DNA of 64,000 nt from Paenibacillus sp. (GCA_031254035.1 JAIRVF010000156.1:1-64000); one strand, 5' to 3'; shown: positions 36,886 to 45,532, counted from the stretch's first letter. Program-made: numbers and translations. The notes: generated from the letters alone by a model not told the origin.

Positions 36886-38664
36886 TTAAACCAAATATTC
36901 GATCAATATTGTCTTATCCACTTGAGGCAACGACACGCTAAGGCGGTCGCCGCTTTTAAGTTCCGCTCCACGGGATGCATCCACCGCCCGGCCCGATTTC
37001 TCAACAAGGCAAGCTGAGCCGTTCTTCAACATCAAATGATCGTTTTTCCCCGGCGTAAAAATCAGCTTATCCGTTTCCTTAAGTTCCGGCGCCAGCTGAA
37101 GGAGCTGATGCAGGTCGAACTTGCCCTTGAAGGCGGTCAGCTTCTTATACTGCGGGTATGTTTTTTCCCCTGTGTTCTCGTCGCGGATCTCCACAACCAT
37201 TTGGCCCACAAAGCCTTTATTCGCTTTTCGGACCGCACTCAAGATGAAGTAACCTGCTGCGGCCAGTGCTGCCAGAATGATGATACCAATCACTACGGGC
37301 CATATCGGAAAAGGTTTCTTTTCCCCTTGGCCTGCTGCGGGTGTTTGCGTGCTTCCTGCGCCCCCCGCTTTCGCGCTGATGGTTACTGGCTTCGTTTCGC
37401 GGTAGAAGGATTTATCCTCAGCACGTGCTTTCAGTTCGTATTGATGTTTCTCCTCGATGGTATAGGAGCCTTCAAAATGGTCTCCCTTATTCGCAAGCTC
37501 CACTTCCTTCATATCTCCGGAATCGAGATCCTTGACGATCAGCTTCGCGGTCATATGTTGATATAGCCCGTTATCTTTCAGCTTCTGGCCATTGCTGACG
37601 AGATAGGCATTGATGTTGATCGCGTCGCCCCTCTTGACGGATGTCGAAGCAAGTGGAGCCATGTCCAGCTCAAGATCATAGTTAAAGATCAGATTGATGT
37701 CGATTTTATCCTTCGGAACACCCTTTACCTGCAGCTTCCAATCGCCCTGTTCCGGCTTCAACAGCTTAATCAGGGAATAGGTTTTTGATTTGGAGCGCAG
37801 AACGTTCGCCGATGGAATCGGTTGATTTTTCCCTGACGGATCGATTAACTTCACATCTACCGGTTTGCTTGACATCAGTGAAATATTTGCTTCCAGCACG
37901 TTCGCATTCGGCACGTTAACAGTGACTTCCTGATAACTACCATTCGCTGTAATCGTGGTCACTGGCACAATTTTTAACTTCTGGTGGCTCGTAAAAATTT
38001 CACTCAAAATATGTGGCAAATCATCAGCGGAACTTGTCGAAAAAGACTTGGCTCCGGTCTGGTCCGACAAATCGGCCAAAGCCTTTTTGTTCAGCTTGCC
38101 GTCTGCTTTCAGGCCAATCGTATAAATCGGGATGCTTTCGCTATTTGCTTCCTTAACTGCCTGGCTCAGCTCCTGATCGGCCAAAGCTTCGGTTCTGCCG
38201 GATTTCGGATCTAGCTGGTTGTTGCCGTCCGCAAGAACAACAATCATCGGCTCATGCCCTTTCTCCGCGCCTTGCTTAAGTATCTTGACCGCTTCCTTTA
38301 CGCCGATGGAAATATCTGTGTACGCCCCACGGTCGATCTGATCAATAAATTGTTTGAGATCGGCTTTGTCCGCATCGGACTGAATTTCCAGCAGTGCCTT
38401 CTCCCGCTGGATCTTATCGGTGTAAGAGACGATACCGACCTTATCGCCTTGAGTCGAAAGCATATCTATAAACATTTTCATCGCTTCGCCGCTAATATGG
38501 TTCGGGTCGCTGTATTTCATGGAGTTGCTCGCATCCATGACCAGTACTGCATCGATATGGGAAGCCTGCTGCGCCGCCGCGGCTGACGCTCTCTGATAAC
38601 CGCTCGGCAGAAGCAGCAGGACTACCAGCAAGAGACAAAGTGCTGTTTTATTTTTATGAAACAT
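36886..38664 (-). CDS. Exported, membrane-anchored von Willebrand factor A protein
   Basis: 592 aa. Signal peptide (about 1-28, ending ASAAA), vWA domain with complete MIDAS (D44, S46, S48 in DASNSM; GAYTD near 115; IVVLADGNN near 145), two Ig-like beta domains (about 235-440), a Pro/Gly linker, one span (about 460-482) and a roughly 110-residue beta-rich cytoplasmic end with GFVGQMVVEIRDENTGE. The predicted topology displays the vWA domain outside and sends the C-terminal domain inside. It is the first gene of the minus-strand block containing the tubulin-like gene, so it may be the surface receptor of that system. Confidence 0.83.
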   Translation of the reverse strand: MFHKNKTALCLLLVVLLLLPSGYQRASAAAAQQASHIDAVLVMDASNSMKYSDPNHISGEAMKMFIDMLSTQGDKVGIVSYTDKIQREKALLEIQSDADKADLKQFIDQIDRGAYTDISIGVKEAVKILKQGAEKGHEPMIVVLADGNNQLDPKSGRTEALADQELSQAVKEANSESIPIYTIGLKADGKLNKKALADLSDQTGAKSFSTSSADDLPHILSEIFTSHQKLKIVPVTTITANGSYQEVTVNVPNANVLEANISLMSSKPVDVKLIDPSGKNQPIPSANVLRSKSKTYSLIKLLKPEQGDWKLQVKGVPKDKIDINLIFNYDLELDMAPLASTSVKRGDAININAYLVSNGQKLKDNGLYQHMTAKLIVKDLDSGDMKEVELANKGDHFEGSYTIEEKHQYELKARAEDKSFYRETKPVTISAKAGGAGSTQTPAAGQGEKKPFPIWPVVIGIIILAALAAAGYFILSAVRKANKGFVGQMVVEIRDENTGEKTYPQYKKLTAFKGKFDLHQLLQLAPELKETDKLIFTPGKNDHLMLKNGSACLVEKSGRAVDASRGAELKSGDRLSVSLPQVDKTILIEYLV

Positions 38665-39104
38665 AGGCTTCGATACTCCTTCTCTAGTGAATTAAACTGA
38701 TTAAGGCGCACCCTATTATTCTTTTGATTACGCCTTAGAGCTTCGTTATTATACTGTAGGAAAAAAGTCTTAAGAATTCCTTAAGAAAACCATAATTCGA
38801 CGAAATCATCCAGAAGATGGGTCACATTTCTATGCTCTAATAAGGCGCGATTAAAAAAAGTGACTCAGATATTTTTTTGATTGCACCTAAATGATAGAAT
38901 TACGCTAAGCATGAATTAACTACATTTTTCATAGGGCTGGTGCTGACATCGATAAGCCGACTAAAAACTCCCAATACTTTGATATTATGATATAATTAAA
39001 GCCGACAAAGTTCAATGATCGCGCTTTTGAAGCGGGTTTTTAGGATATAAGACCTACACCCTGTTGTTCATCCATCATTTATCCCCAAGAAAGGAGCCCG
39101 GATT
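38665..39104. promoter_or_regulatory. Divergent regulatory region with two related inverted repeats
   Basis: Lies between the exported vWA gene (left) and the plus-strand zinc-ribbon set (right). Two related hairpin sequences occur at 38702-38736 (TAAGGCG/CGCCTTA) and 38841-38890 (TAAGGCGCGATT / TTTTTTGATTGCACCTAA). A minus-strand -10 box TATAAT is at 38753-38748, and CTTAAG is repeated 11 bases apart (38769 and 38780) where the -35 box should be. This is the spacing used by OmpR-type activators. No gene found here. Confidence 0.45.
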
Positions 39105-39257
39105 ATGATTGCATACGGATGCCTCGGCATTTTGCTTCTTTTTATAGTTAGTAAAATCGCCGTTTATTTTAATAGACAGAAGAAGGCGCCTACACCCGAG
39201 GATCTCGATGAAACGCTCCTGACTATTTCCAACCCGCGGGGTGAACATACATCATGA
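39105..39257 (+). CDS. 50-residue single-span membrane peptide coupled to the zinc-ribbon protein
   Basis: The peptide begins MIAYGCLGILLLFIVSKIAV, one hydrophobic span followed by a charged tail (RQKKAPTPEDLDETLL). A strong AAGGAG site stands 8 bases before the ATG, and its stop overlaps the start of the next gene (ATGA). Both features argue that it is real despite its size. Presumably a small subunit or assembly factor of the 311-aa membrane protein. No family recognised. Confidence 0.72.
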   Translation: MIAYGCLGILLLFIVSKIAVYFNRQKKAPTPEDLDETLLTISNPRGEHTS

Positions 39258-40189
39258 ATAAGAAAAAACCAGTAAACCTGCGCCCCTATTATAAGACAAG
39301 ATATGCCTATGAAAAGTTAAGAGTTTGCAAACATTGCGGCTCATTTACCGTGCTATGGGAAGACAAATGCGCAAACTGCGGCAAGCAGACGCTGATTCAA
39401 GTCATGGATCAGGCCCTTATCAATGCTAAGCATTCCATGCAAAATGAGCGCCTCATTGCCCTTCTCATCACGCTGGCGGCCGTCCTGTTCAGCCAGACCT
39501 TTCTGCAGATCGTTCTCTGCTTTCTCGGTGGGATTGCGCTCACAGTACTACTTTGGCGCTTCCAGCGAAAAATGCTTGAGCCAGAGACCAGGCGTCAGCT
39601 GGGCAAGCTGCTGCGCAGCAGCGAACGCCGCATTGTTGAAGGAATTTACCTGAATCTTACGACAGCCTCCGCCGCCACTCGAGACGATGAGCAGCTCGGG
39701 TATGAAATTTTGCGGGAAGTGGCCACGATCGTGCATAATGACCGGGTCCGTCTGCAGCAAATCATGCTGCTTCAAACGTTTATGCTCCGCAAGGACATGG
39801 ATCTCGTGCTTGAGCCGCTGATGCTGGAGCACTTCGAGCCAGCCCTGGCGGAATATATCGGAGAGCTGGCCAAACTCAAACGCGAGCTTATCAAACACAA
39901 AGCCATCCGGTACGTGCTGATGCATGAACAGGAGATTCTGCGTATGAAAGGCGGCGCTGGTATCATGACGGTTGTGGCGGGTGCGGCCGTCCGTATGAAA
40001 ACCTATGTGGACGCATACCCTGATTTCATTCTCCGTTATGCCCGTCAGCTTCCCAAGGATCGTTATCTCCGGCTGTACCAGCTGGTACGTCGCAACCCGA
40101 ATCAGACCTGGAACGGATTGCGCGATGAAGCCTCGGCGATCTATAATGAAAAATACCGTTGGGACCCTGAATTTCAAAATTGGGAATAA
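39254..40189 (+). CDS. Zinc-ribbon membrane protein of unknown function
   Basis: 311 aa. An N-terminal zinc ribbon (CKHCG near 25-29 and CANCG near 40-44) precedes two close membrane helices (about 65-108, LIALLITLAAVLFSQTF and LQIVLCFLGGIALTVLLW). A helical cytoplasmic region of about 200 residues follows. It diverges from the exported vWA gene and is translationally coupled to the 50-aa peptide. The ancestral operon probably continued into the 590-aa gene, because a truncated copy of that gene's start lies 38 bp downstream. Role unknown; the zinc ribbon recalls the one in the GTPase of this locus. Confidence 0.68.
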   Translation: MNKKKPVNLRPYYKTRYAYEKLRVCKHCGSFTVLWEDKCANCGKQTLIQVMDQALINAKHSMQNERLIALLITLAAVLFSQTFLQIVLCFLGGIALTVLLWRFQRKMLEPETRRQLGKLLRSSERRIVEGIYLNLTTASAATRDDEQLGYEILREVATIVHNDRVRLQQIMLLQTFMLRKDMDLVLEPLMLEHFEPALAEYIGELAKLKRELIKHKAIRYVLMHEQEILRMKGGAGIMTVVAGAAVRMKTYVDAYPDFILRYARQLPKDRYLRLYQLVRRNPNQTWNGLRDEASAIYNEKYRWDPEFQNWE

Positions 40190-40226
40190 CCATGTGTCCA
40201 AATTTTATTAAAAAGACCCTAAATAT

Positions 40227-40310
40227 ATGACGATTAAACCTTCACTGCCCCTGCTTAATTTGCTTATTTTGTTTAGTATCGGCATTACGAGCGGGGACCT
40301 CAACTTATAA
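40227..40310 (+). pseudogene. Truncated copy of the 5' end of the 590-aa membrane protein gene
   Basis: This 28-codon frame (MTIKPSLPLLNLLILFSIGI, then a stop) and about 14 bases upstream match the start of the gene at 42707 (MTIKHSLNLRNLLILFCIAM) at roughly three of four bases. Homology ends before the codon-28 stop. It marks the left junction of a rearrangement. Confidence 0.75.
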
Positions 40311-40316
40311 AATCGG

Positions 40317-40349
40317 AAACAGCCCGCTCTTGAACAGAGCGGGCTGTTT
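40317..40349. terminator. Bidirectional terminator-like hairpin
   Basis: AACAGCCCGCTC and GAGCGGGCTGTT form a perfect 12-bp stem around a 9-base loop, between the truncated gene copy and the convergent deacetylase gene. T runs are short on both sides. Confidence 0.7.
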
Positions 40350-40380
40350 ATGTAATTAGATGAAATTCGGATTTGCAAGA

Positions 40381-41673
40381 CTACTTCAGATTAATAATCT
40401 GAACATTTTGTTGTTGTAGGAACTCTATAATATCAGGAAGCATCTCCACAGTTTGCTTGGATTCATGTAAGAGGATAACTGATCCCCTTGTTTTGAAATT
40501 TTTGATGTAATTCAGAACTTTTTGTGGGTTCCCCTTGTATTTCCAATCTTTCGGGTCACAGTCCCACATCACAATTTTCATGTTAGCGCCTTCAGCATAT
40601 TTTTTGGTTTGGGCATTCATAGAACCGTAAGGCGGTCTAAACAGAAGCACCGGCTTTGAAGTTATATTCTCAAGAAGCCTCTTATTGCCCAGTATCTCCG
40701 CTCGCTGCTTTTCCACAGACAACTTCTGAAGATTTGCATGAGACACGGAATGGTTGCCAATTGCAAACCCATGCTCATCAACATATGTTACAAACTCAGG
40801 AAACTTCTTCACTTGTGTTCCCACGAAAAAGAATGTTCCCCCGACATGATAATCCGTTAATATATCGACAATATCTTTGGTGTACTTAGATGGGCCATCG
40901 TCAAAGGTGATTGCTACAAAATCCTTCGGGATATTATAGTTGACCAAATGATCCAGGCTGACAGCCACAGGTAACGGAATTTCCTGAGGAGGAGCGGACG
41001 GTGGCGTTACGGATAATGCCTTAGCTGCCGGTTGAACCCTTTTGCCCGCTGCTAATTTTTCCGTCACGACCACTTGCGCCTCTTTAGATTCATTCGGGGC
41101 GGCGGATACCGTGTCCTTATTGGCCAGTACCTTCCCATTAATAATGAGTGAGAATCCCGTAAATGAAAGATATGCCAATAATGTGATGATGAGGAAAGAC
41201 GCGACCAGATTTATGAATAACTTGTTACCGATTTTGGCCCTAGTTTCGGTTATAACCTGCTTCTTTAGTTCGCCATCGTTTTCCCCATCATACGTTTCGT
41301 TTAAGAAAAAAGTTAAACCCTTTATTCCACTGATGTGGTTTATTTTTTTGAGGGCTGCCAGCTGCTCAGCAAATTGTTCAGAACAGGCGAATTTCATTCT
41401 TCTGCTGGCATTCCGGTTATATTGGGTGATTTGACCATAGCACTGTTGATCAATGACATTTCGTTCGCTCTGGAAAGTAAGTCTATATTTTGTATCCATA
41501 CTCTCCACTTCCGCTATTACATGACGGATATTATCAGCTGTAAAAGAATCAACTTTCCACTTTAATGCGACTCGCTCTCCATAAACAAATTCTACGTTCA
41601 TAAAATAACTGTCAGATCCGTTTTCTTCAACGGACAAGATTTCAAGCCACTTTGTCAAATAGGATTGCTCCAC
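40381..41673 (-). CDS. Membrane-anchored polysaccharide deacetylase (NodB domain) with extra N-terminal domain
   Basis: Removes acetyl groups from an envelope or extracellular glycan. The NodB domain (about residues 245-430) is complete: TFDDGPS (D258, D259), HSVSH (H308, H312), RPPYG and LLHES. One span lies at 152-176. The first 150 residues form a cytoplasmic domain I do not recognise (NVEFVYGERVALKWKVDSF, FAEQLAALKKINHISGIKG). The start is GTG with GAGGAGGGGG 5 bases upstream. It is co-directional with the coiled-coil gene 38 bp before it. The pair separates two plus-strand genes that were probably adjacent once. Confidence 0.85.
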   Translation of the reverse strand: MEQSYLTKWLEILSVEENGSDSYFMNVEFVYGERVALKWKVDSFTADNIRHVIAEVESMDTKYRLTFQSERNVIDQQCYGQITQYNRNASRRMKFACSEQFAEQLAALKKINHISGIKGLTFFLNETYDGENDGELKKQVITETRAKIGNKLFINLVASFLIITLLAYLSFTGFSLIINGKVLANKDTVSAAPNESKEAQVVVTEKLAAGKRVQPAAKALSVTPPSAPPQEIPLPVAVSLDHLVNYNIPKDFVAITFDDGPSKYTKDIVDILTDYHVGGTFFFVGTQVKKFPEFVTYVDEHGFAIGNHSVSHANLQKLSVEKQRAEILGNKRLLENITSKPVLLFRPPYGSMNAQTKKYAEGANMKIVMWDCDPKDWKYKGNPQKVLNYIKNFKTRGSVILLHESKQTVEMLPDIIEFLQQQNVQIINLK

Positions 41674-41710
41674 CGGTTCCCCCTCCTCTTTTCGTTTGTA
41701 GAAGCACCTT

Positions 41711-42412
41711 TTATTCCGAAGGAGGCGTTAACGAGAAATTCATACGTGAGGTGAAATCCGAAATCGTTTGTAGTAGATGGTTTTTCTCTTCCAACACTTT
41801 TTGGAACTGGCTTTCAACCTTCTGATTCTCACTGTCCAAATCTCGGATTTTCTCTTCGAGTTCTTTTACCTTTTTCATGCTATCTAATTGGTAATGGGAG
41901 AACTCATCATTAATTTTGACGTACTTATTCCGTTCCTTCTCTAGCTGATATTTTAAATTTTCAATTCCGGAATTCGAGGAGTTCTGATAATCTTTATAGT
42001 CTTCTAGAAGCTGATCATAGCTCATTTGTTTATTGGTCAGCTTGTCTTCCAAATTTCTGAATTCCTTTTCTTTTTCAAGAATGAAATGTTCCTTTTTGCT
42101 AAGCTCATTCTTGAGGCGGTTGATGGACTCATTTGCACTTAGGAGCTGCTGCTCGCTATCTTTGAATTTAAAAGAAGCCAGCTGACGGTCATTCAGCAAA
42201 TTCTCGACAGCAACGACGAGGTCCAGGGCAACTTTATCTTGTTCCAATAGCGAAAAATCAGGTTCTTGAGTGCCATGAATAGGTTCCACTCCATCCAGTT
42301 CCGTGTCCTCTTGAACATCGAATGGTGCGATAACTGTAGGTTCTGTACGGGCATATAGCAAGTTTTTAAGCCATCCTCTTGATTTATAGGCCGGATTATT
42401 TTTGTCAGACAT
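41711..42412 (-). CDS. Coiled-coil protein encoded with the deacetylase
   Basis: 233 aa, soluble and very acidic/basic in alternation. From about residue 80 to 225 it is a continuous coiled coil (for example FKDSEQQLLSANESINRLKN and KKVKELEEKIRDLDSENQKV). The first 40 residues carry a basic patch (SRGWLKNLLYARTEP) that could contact a membrane or partner. The ATG at 42412 has GAGGAG nine bases upstream; a frame open from 42436 lacks one. It resembles short division/wall-associated coiled-coil proteins only in general build. It likely scaffolds the deacetylase. Confidence 0.68.
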   Translation of the reverse strand: MSDKNNPAYKSRGWLKNLLYARTEPTVIAPFDVQEDTELDGVEPIHGTQEPDFSLLEQDKVALDLVVAVENLLNDRQLASFKFKDSEQQLLSANESINRLKNELSKKEHFILEKEKEFRNLEDKLTNKQMSYDQLLEDYKDYQNSSNSGIENLKYQLEKERNKYVKINDEFSHYQLDSMKKVKELEEKIRDLDSENQKVESQFQKVLEEKNHLLQTISDFTSRMNFSLTPPSE

Positions 42413-42572
42413 GATACATATCTCCTCAACAATCAATTTAACATGTAGAAATATTAATCTATTTAATCTTCCTCTATTATAGTAATGTTCTCTAAAAAAA
42501 TGCTATATCCTTTTATTATCGGTATTTCTTTAGCGGAAATTTAGTGGGATAATGGGATGAATTGCTATTAGA

Positions 42573-42677
42573 AAGAAAAACTTCTACCAACGTACTCTCT
42601 AAGAAGAAAATTAGCAGAAGCTTTTCTAGCGATATCAGGATGTTGTTTCCCGGAAGGTTACCCATTCTGATATCTTC
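42573..42677. repeat. Dispersed structured repeat, family A, copy 2
   Basis: Contains AAGAAAAACTTCTACCAACG, CGTACTCTC, an AGAAG/CTTCT-type paired arm, and GATATCAGGATG with downstream CTGATATC. Relative to copy 1, one stem base and its partner have both changed. It ends 30 bases before the 590-aa gene's ATG and so may form part of its leader. Confidence 0.6.
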
Positions 42678-42706
42678 ACAAATTCTACTAAAGAGGCCGT
42701 GAATAT

Positions 42707-44479
42707 ATGACGATAAAACATTCGCTCAATTTACGTAATTTGCTTATCTTATTCTGCATCGCCATGCTGGTCCTGATCGGTCTGAAGGGAATCGATATCA
42801 ACCGCAAAATAGCCTGGGTCGATGAAGCTGGACGTTATTATAAACAAAACGATCTTCTTCACGCGGAGGAATGGTATCACAAGGCAGCCGGCAACAAATC
42901 CATTCACTATAAAGAGAATCTCATCGCAGAGCGTCTGCAGGAATTGGAGCCGATTACGGCGATGAAGCTAGCGCTCTCTCAGCTCGATCAGCGCGTGGAA
43001 CGTACAGGTTCCAGGCAGGATTTCACCGGATTTCTTCAGGTGTATAGCGAACTGCAAAGTACGCAAAACAAATATATGAGTACGGGTGACCGGTTCGCGG
43101 CTTACTATCCGCAGATCTCGGCAAGCTATGGCATTTCGGATCATATTACGCGTTATTTCCAGACGTTTAAAGTTTTGTTTTACAGCCAGCTGGAAGACCA
43201 ATTAAGCAAAGGAGTATCGAATGAAGCCGCCATCGCCAAGTGGAATTTGCTGGATGTCCCAGATGAGTTTTACGGCAGCTCCGATGGAAAAAACAAGCAA
43301 CTGACCGCCAAGTTCAAAGATTTTGATGAAAAGCTGATGTCCAAGCTGGGTGGAGAAGGAAAGTTCTCCGAACTTCTGGATTTGTCCCAATCGTTGATGG
43401 AAGAGTACCAAAGGCGAAAATTGAAAACACCATGGGTCAAAAGTAAAACAGAAGAACTGGCCCGCATCATCCTGAAGAAGGATGTCGACGGCGAACAGCT
43501 TGCATACTATGCCCACCATGCCAAAACCTATGAAGCATATGTCAGTAGCGCAGGGATCAAATCAAATCTTCTGAAAGAAATTGACCGGCAAATCCAGAAT
43601 TGGCTTAAATCCGCGCAGCGGAAAATAAAAAACAACGATTATGAAGGAGCCATCGCCATCTATGAGGCGCTCTCCTCCTACAAGGATACATCCGAAGAAG
43701 TAAGGAAAGCCAAACTCGTATGGACAGCTCATGATCCGCTCCGGCTTCTGCAGCAAGCGGACCTGACGAAAAATTTCAACCATGTGAGCGGTGGGGGCAA
43801 CCGGTTTGGCGGCAGCGCTTATGCCATTGGCTCGGATGACGGGAACATCATCTATTTTGCAAGAATGAATGATGATGAGTCAACACAAATGGCCATTTCC
43901 CATGACTTCCCTGCGAACATCAGCATACGCGAGATTTCCATCGAGAAATCGCTCAGCACAAAAACAGTGCCTGTCATTCTCGTAGAAGGCGATTCCGCCT
44001 CCAGAAATACGCTTTATGCGGCTTATGAGGTGCATGGCGACAGCATGTCCCCACTCTTCTATTTTGATGCTGACGGTTATACAGTGCAATCGGATCAATC
44101 ACTATTGGTTACGAATCCGGAAGGCGTCGGTGAAGAGAAAAGCACTTCATCCCAGAATGCCATTTATATGCGCCAAGGAAACAGCTACCAGTTCGTGGGC
44201 TTTCAAAAGGACTATAAGGATATCGCTGTAAACGATCTGCTGGGATACTCCAACGAGAAAGTACGCTTCACCTGCTATGTCGTTTATGGTGGGGAAGGCG
44301 ATGCGCTTGCACAGATGGGCAACTCTTACGTGAAGCTGCGTGGCAATTTCCTTTTCAATGAAGGCATGGATGTCACCGTTATTGGCCAGTTCAGCCAATT
44401 TGAAGATGTCTATCCAGGCGGTAATCCAATAGGTGAATTGGTCAGTGTGCCCGTTGTTGATGTGGAGACGATGGAGTAA
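42707..44479 (+). CDS. Membrane-anchored TPR-like protein with C-terminal beta domain
   Basis: 590 aa. One N-terminal span (about 9-27, NLLILFCIAMLVLIGL), then helical repeats with TPR-like units at both ends (EAGRYYKQNDLLHAEEWYHK near 40, KIKNNDYEGAIAIYEALSSY near 305). The last third is beta-rich, ending in an OB-like stretch (FTCYVVYGGEGDALAQMGNS, YVKLRGNFLFNEGMDVTVIG). Topology suggests the bulk lies outside the cytoplasm. A fragment of its start sits behind the 311-aa gene, so it belongs with this locus. No precise family recognised. Confidence 0.7.
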   Translation: MTIKHSLNLRNLLILFCIAMLVLIGLKGIDINRKIAWVDEAGRYYKQNDLLHAEEWYHKAAGNKSIHYKENLIAERLQELEPITAMKLALSQLDQRVERTGSRQDFTGFLQVYSELQSTQNKYMSTGDRFAAYYPQISASYGISDHITRYFQTFKVLFYSQLEDQLSKGVSNEAAIAKWNLLDVPDEFYGSSDGKNKQLTAKFKDFDEKLMSKLGGEGKFSELLDLSQSLMEEYQRRKLKTPWVKSKTEELARIILKKDVDGEQLAYYAHHAKTYEAYVSSAGIKSNLLKEIDRQIQNWLKSAQRKIKNNDYEGAIAIYEALSSYKDTSEEVRKAKLVWTAHDPLRLLQQADLTKNFNHVSGGGNRFGGSAYAIGSDDGNIIYFARMNDDESTQMAISHDFPANISIREISIEKSLSTKTVPVILVEGDSASRNTLYAAYEVHGDSMSPLFYFDADGYTVQSDQSLLVTNPEGVGEEKSTSSQNAIYMRQGNSYQFVGFQKDYKDIAVNDLLGYSNEKVRFTCYVVYGGEGDALAQMGNSYVKLRGNFLFNEGMDVTVIGQFSQFEDVYPGGNPIGELVSVPVVDVETME

Positions 44480-44529
44480 GAGGCGCCAAGCAGCAGCCGG
44501 AATCTCGGCAAGCTTATCCAACAATAAAT

Positions 44530-44570
44530 ACGGGCAGCCCCAGGAGTCAGTTCCTGGGCTGCCCGTTTTC
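44530..44570 (+). terminator. Strong terminator of the 590-aa protein gene
   Basis: ACGGGCAGCCC...GGGCTGCCCGT with further pairing (CAGGA/TCCTG) makes a stem of about 16 bp followed by TTTTC. The acetolactate decarboxylase gene converges from the right. Confidence 0.85.
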
Positions 44571-44626
44571 TTAACGGCAAGAATCAATTTCATAATGTCT
44601 CTCGTTAAATTGATTCTAACTAAATC

Positions 44627-45493
44627 TTATTGCTGATCCGTTTCAACCTTATGAACATCATCAGGGTCTACAGTTGTCAGATCGGAATCATGGAAATCTC
44701 CTGTTTGTGGAAGCTTAACTTCCAGATTCCCCATTTCATCAATCTCAACATTAGCAGCATCAAACGAAATGTTCAGAACATGTCCACCTTTAGTTTTATC
44801 ATCAGAAATAACATGATAGTGGAATCCAGGCACATTGATGGTAGCCGCATAGTTAGGAGTATAGAATGCGATCAAGGTACCCTTTACATTTTGAGTTTCA
44901 AAAACGGATTGGTTTGCCAAAACTTCAGGCAAAGTTGGGAATGGCTTCACTGACTTTTGCTCAGAACGAGTTTTCATAGTTTTGAATGTTCCATGAATCT
45001 TGAAAGCGTAGAAGTTATTTTTATGAGTAATAAGATCTGTCAGTTGCTTGTTAAGCTCATTTACGTCTTTTACAGGTTTAATTTTTGCTACCTTTGTTGC
45101 ATTGAATTTTGTGGTAACAGCGAAAGGAGTCAGTTCTTTCTTATCCACTTCAAGCATCTTACCATCGTATGTATAACGATAGAACTTTCCATCAAGCTGA
45201 GTCAACTCACCATTTACACCATTAAATGTTCCCAAGCCAGTATCACCATGCTTATTCAACTCTCCGAGAGTCATCTCTCCATCGAACTGACCTTTCATAA
45301 GCGCGTTGATGGTCGAATACTGGAACAGGGTGTTATCCTGAACATTATTCTTGATGTTAGCTTTCGTCGTCTCTGCAACGGCTGTTTTTGGAATCTGTTG
45401 ATCAGACTTCCCGTTATCAGCAAAAGCAGTCAGGCTTGATACAGACAATGCTGCTACCAAAGCTGATGTGATCAAAACACTTTTCTTTTTCAT
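44627..45493 (-). CDS. alsD: Secreted alpha-acetolactate decarboxylase
   Basis: Converts 2-acetolactate to acetoin. Known active-site positions of this family are all present when the spacing of the Brevibacillus enzyme is applied: zinc ligands H225, H227 and H238 (FHYHVIS...GGH), R176, E96 and E284. The first half shows the family pattern YSTINALMKGQFDGEMTLGE and FNGVNGEL. A signal peptide (about 1-26, AFADNG) predicts export, as known for Brevibacillus. It lies 39 bp after a chemoreceptor gene on the same strand; no acetolactate synthase gene is in the window. The region is more AT-rich than the sugar operons. Confidence 0.92.
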   Translation of the reverse strand: MKKKSVLITSALVAALSVSSLTAFADNGKSDQQIPKTAVAETTKANIKNNVQDNTLFQYSTINALMKGQFDGEMTLGELNKHGDTGLGTFNGVNGELTQLDGKFYRYTYDGKMLEVDKKELTPFAVTTKFNATKVAKIKPVKDVNELNKQLTDLITHKNNFYAFKIHGTFKTMKTRSEQKSVKPFPTLPEVLANQSVFETQNVKGTLIAFYTPNYAATINVPGFHYHVISDDKTKGGHVLNISFDAANVEIDEMGNLEVKLPQTGDFHDSDLTTVDPDDVHKVETDQQ

Positions 45494-45532
45494 TGTGCGA
45501 TACCTCCAGATGTTTTTTTATATAGTTAAGGA

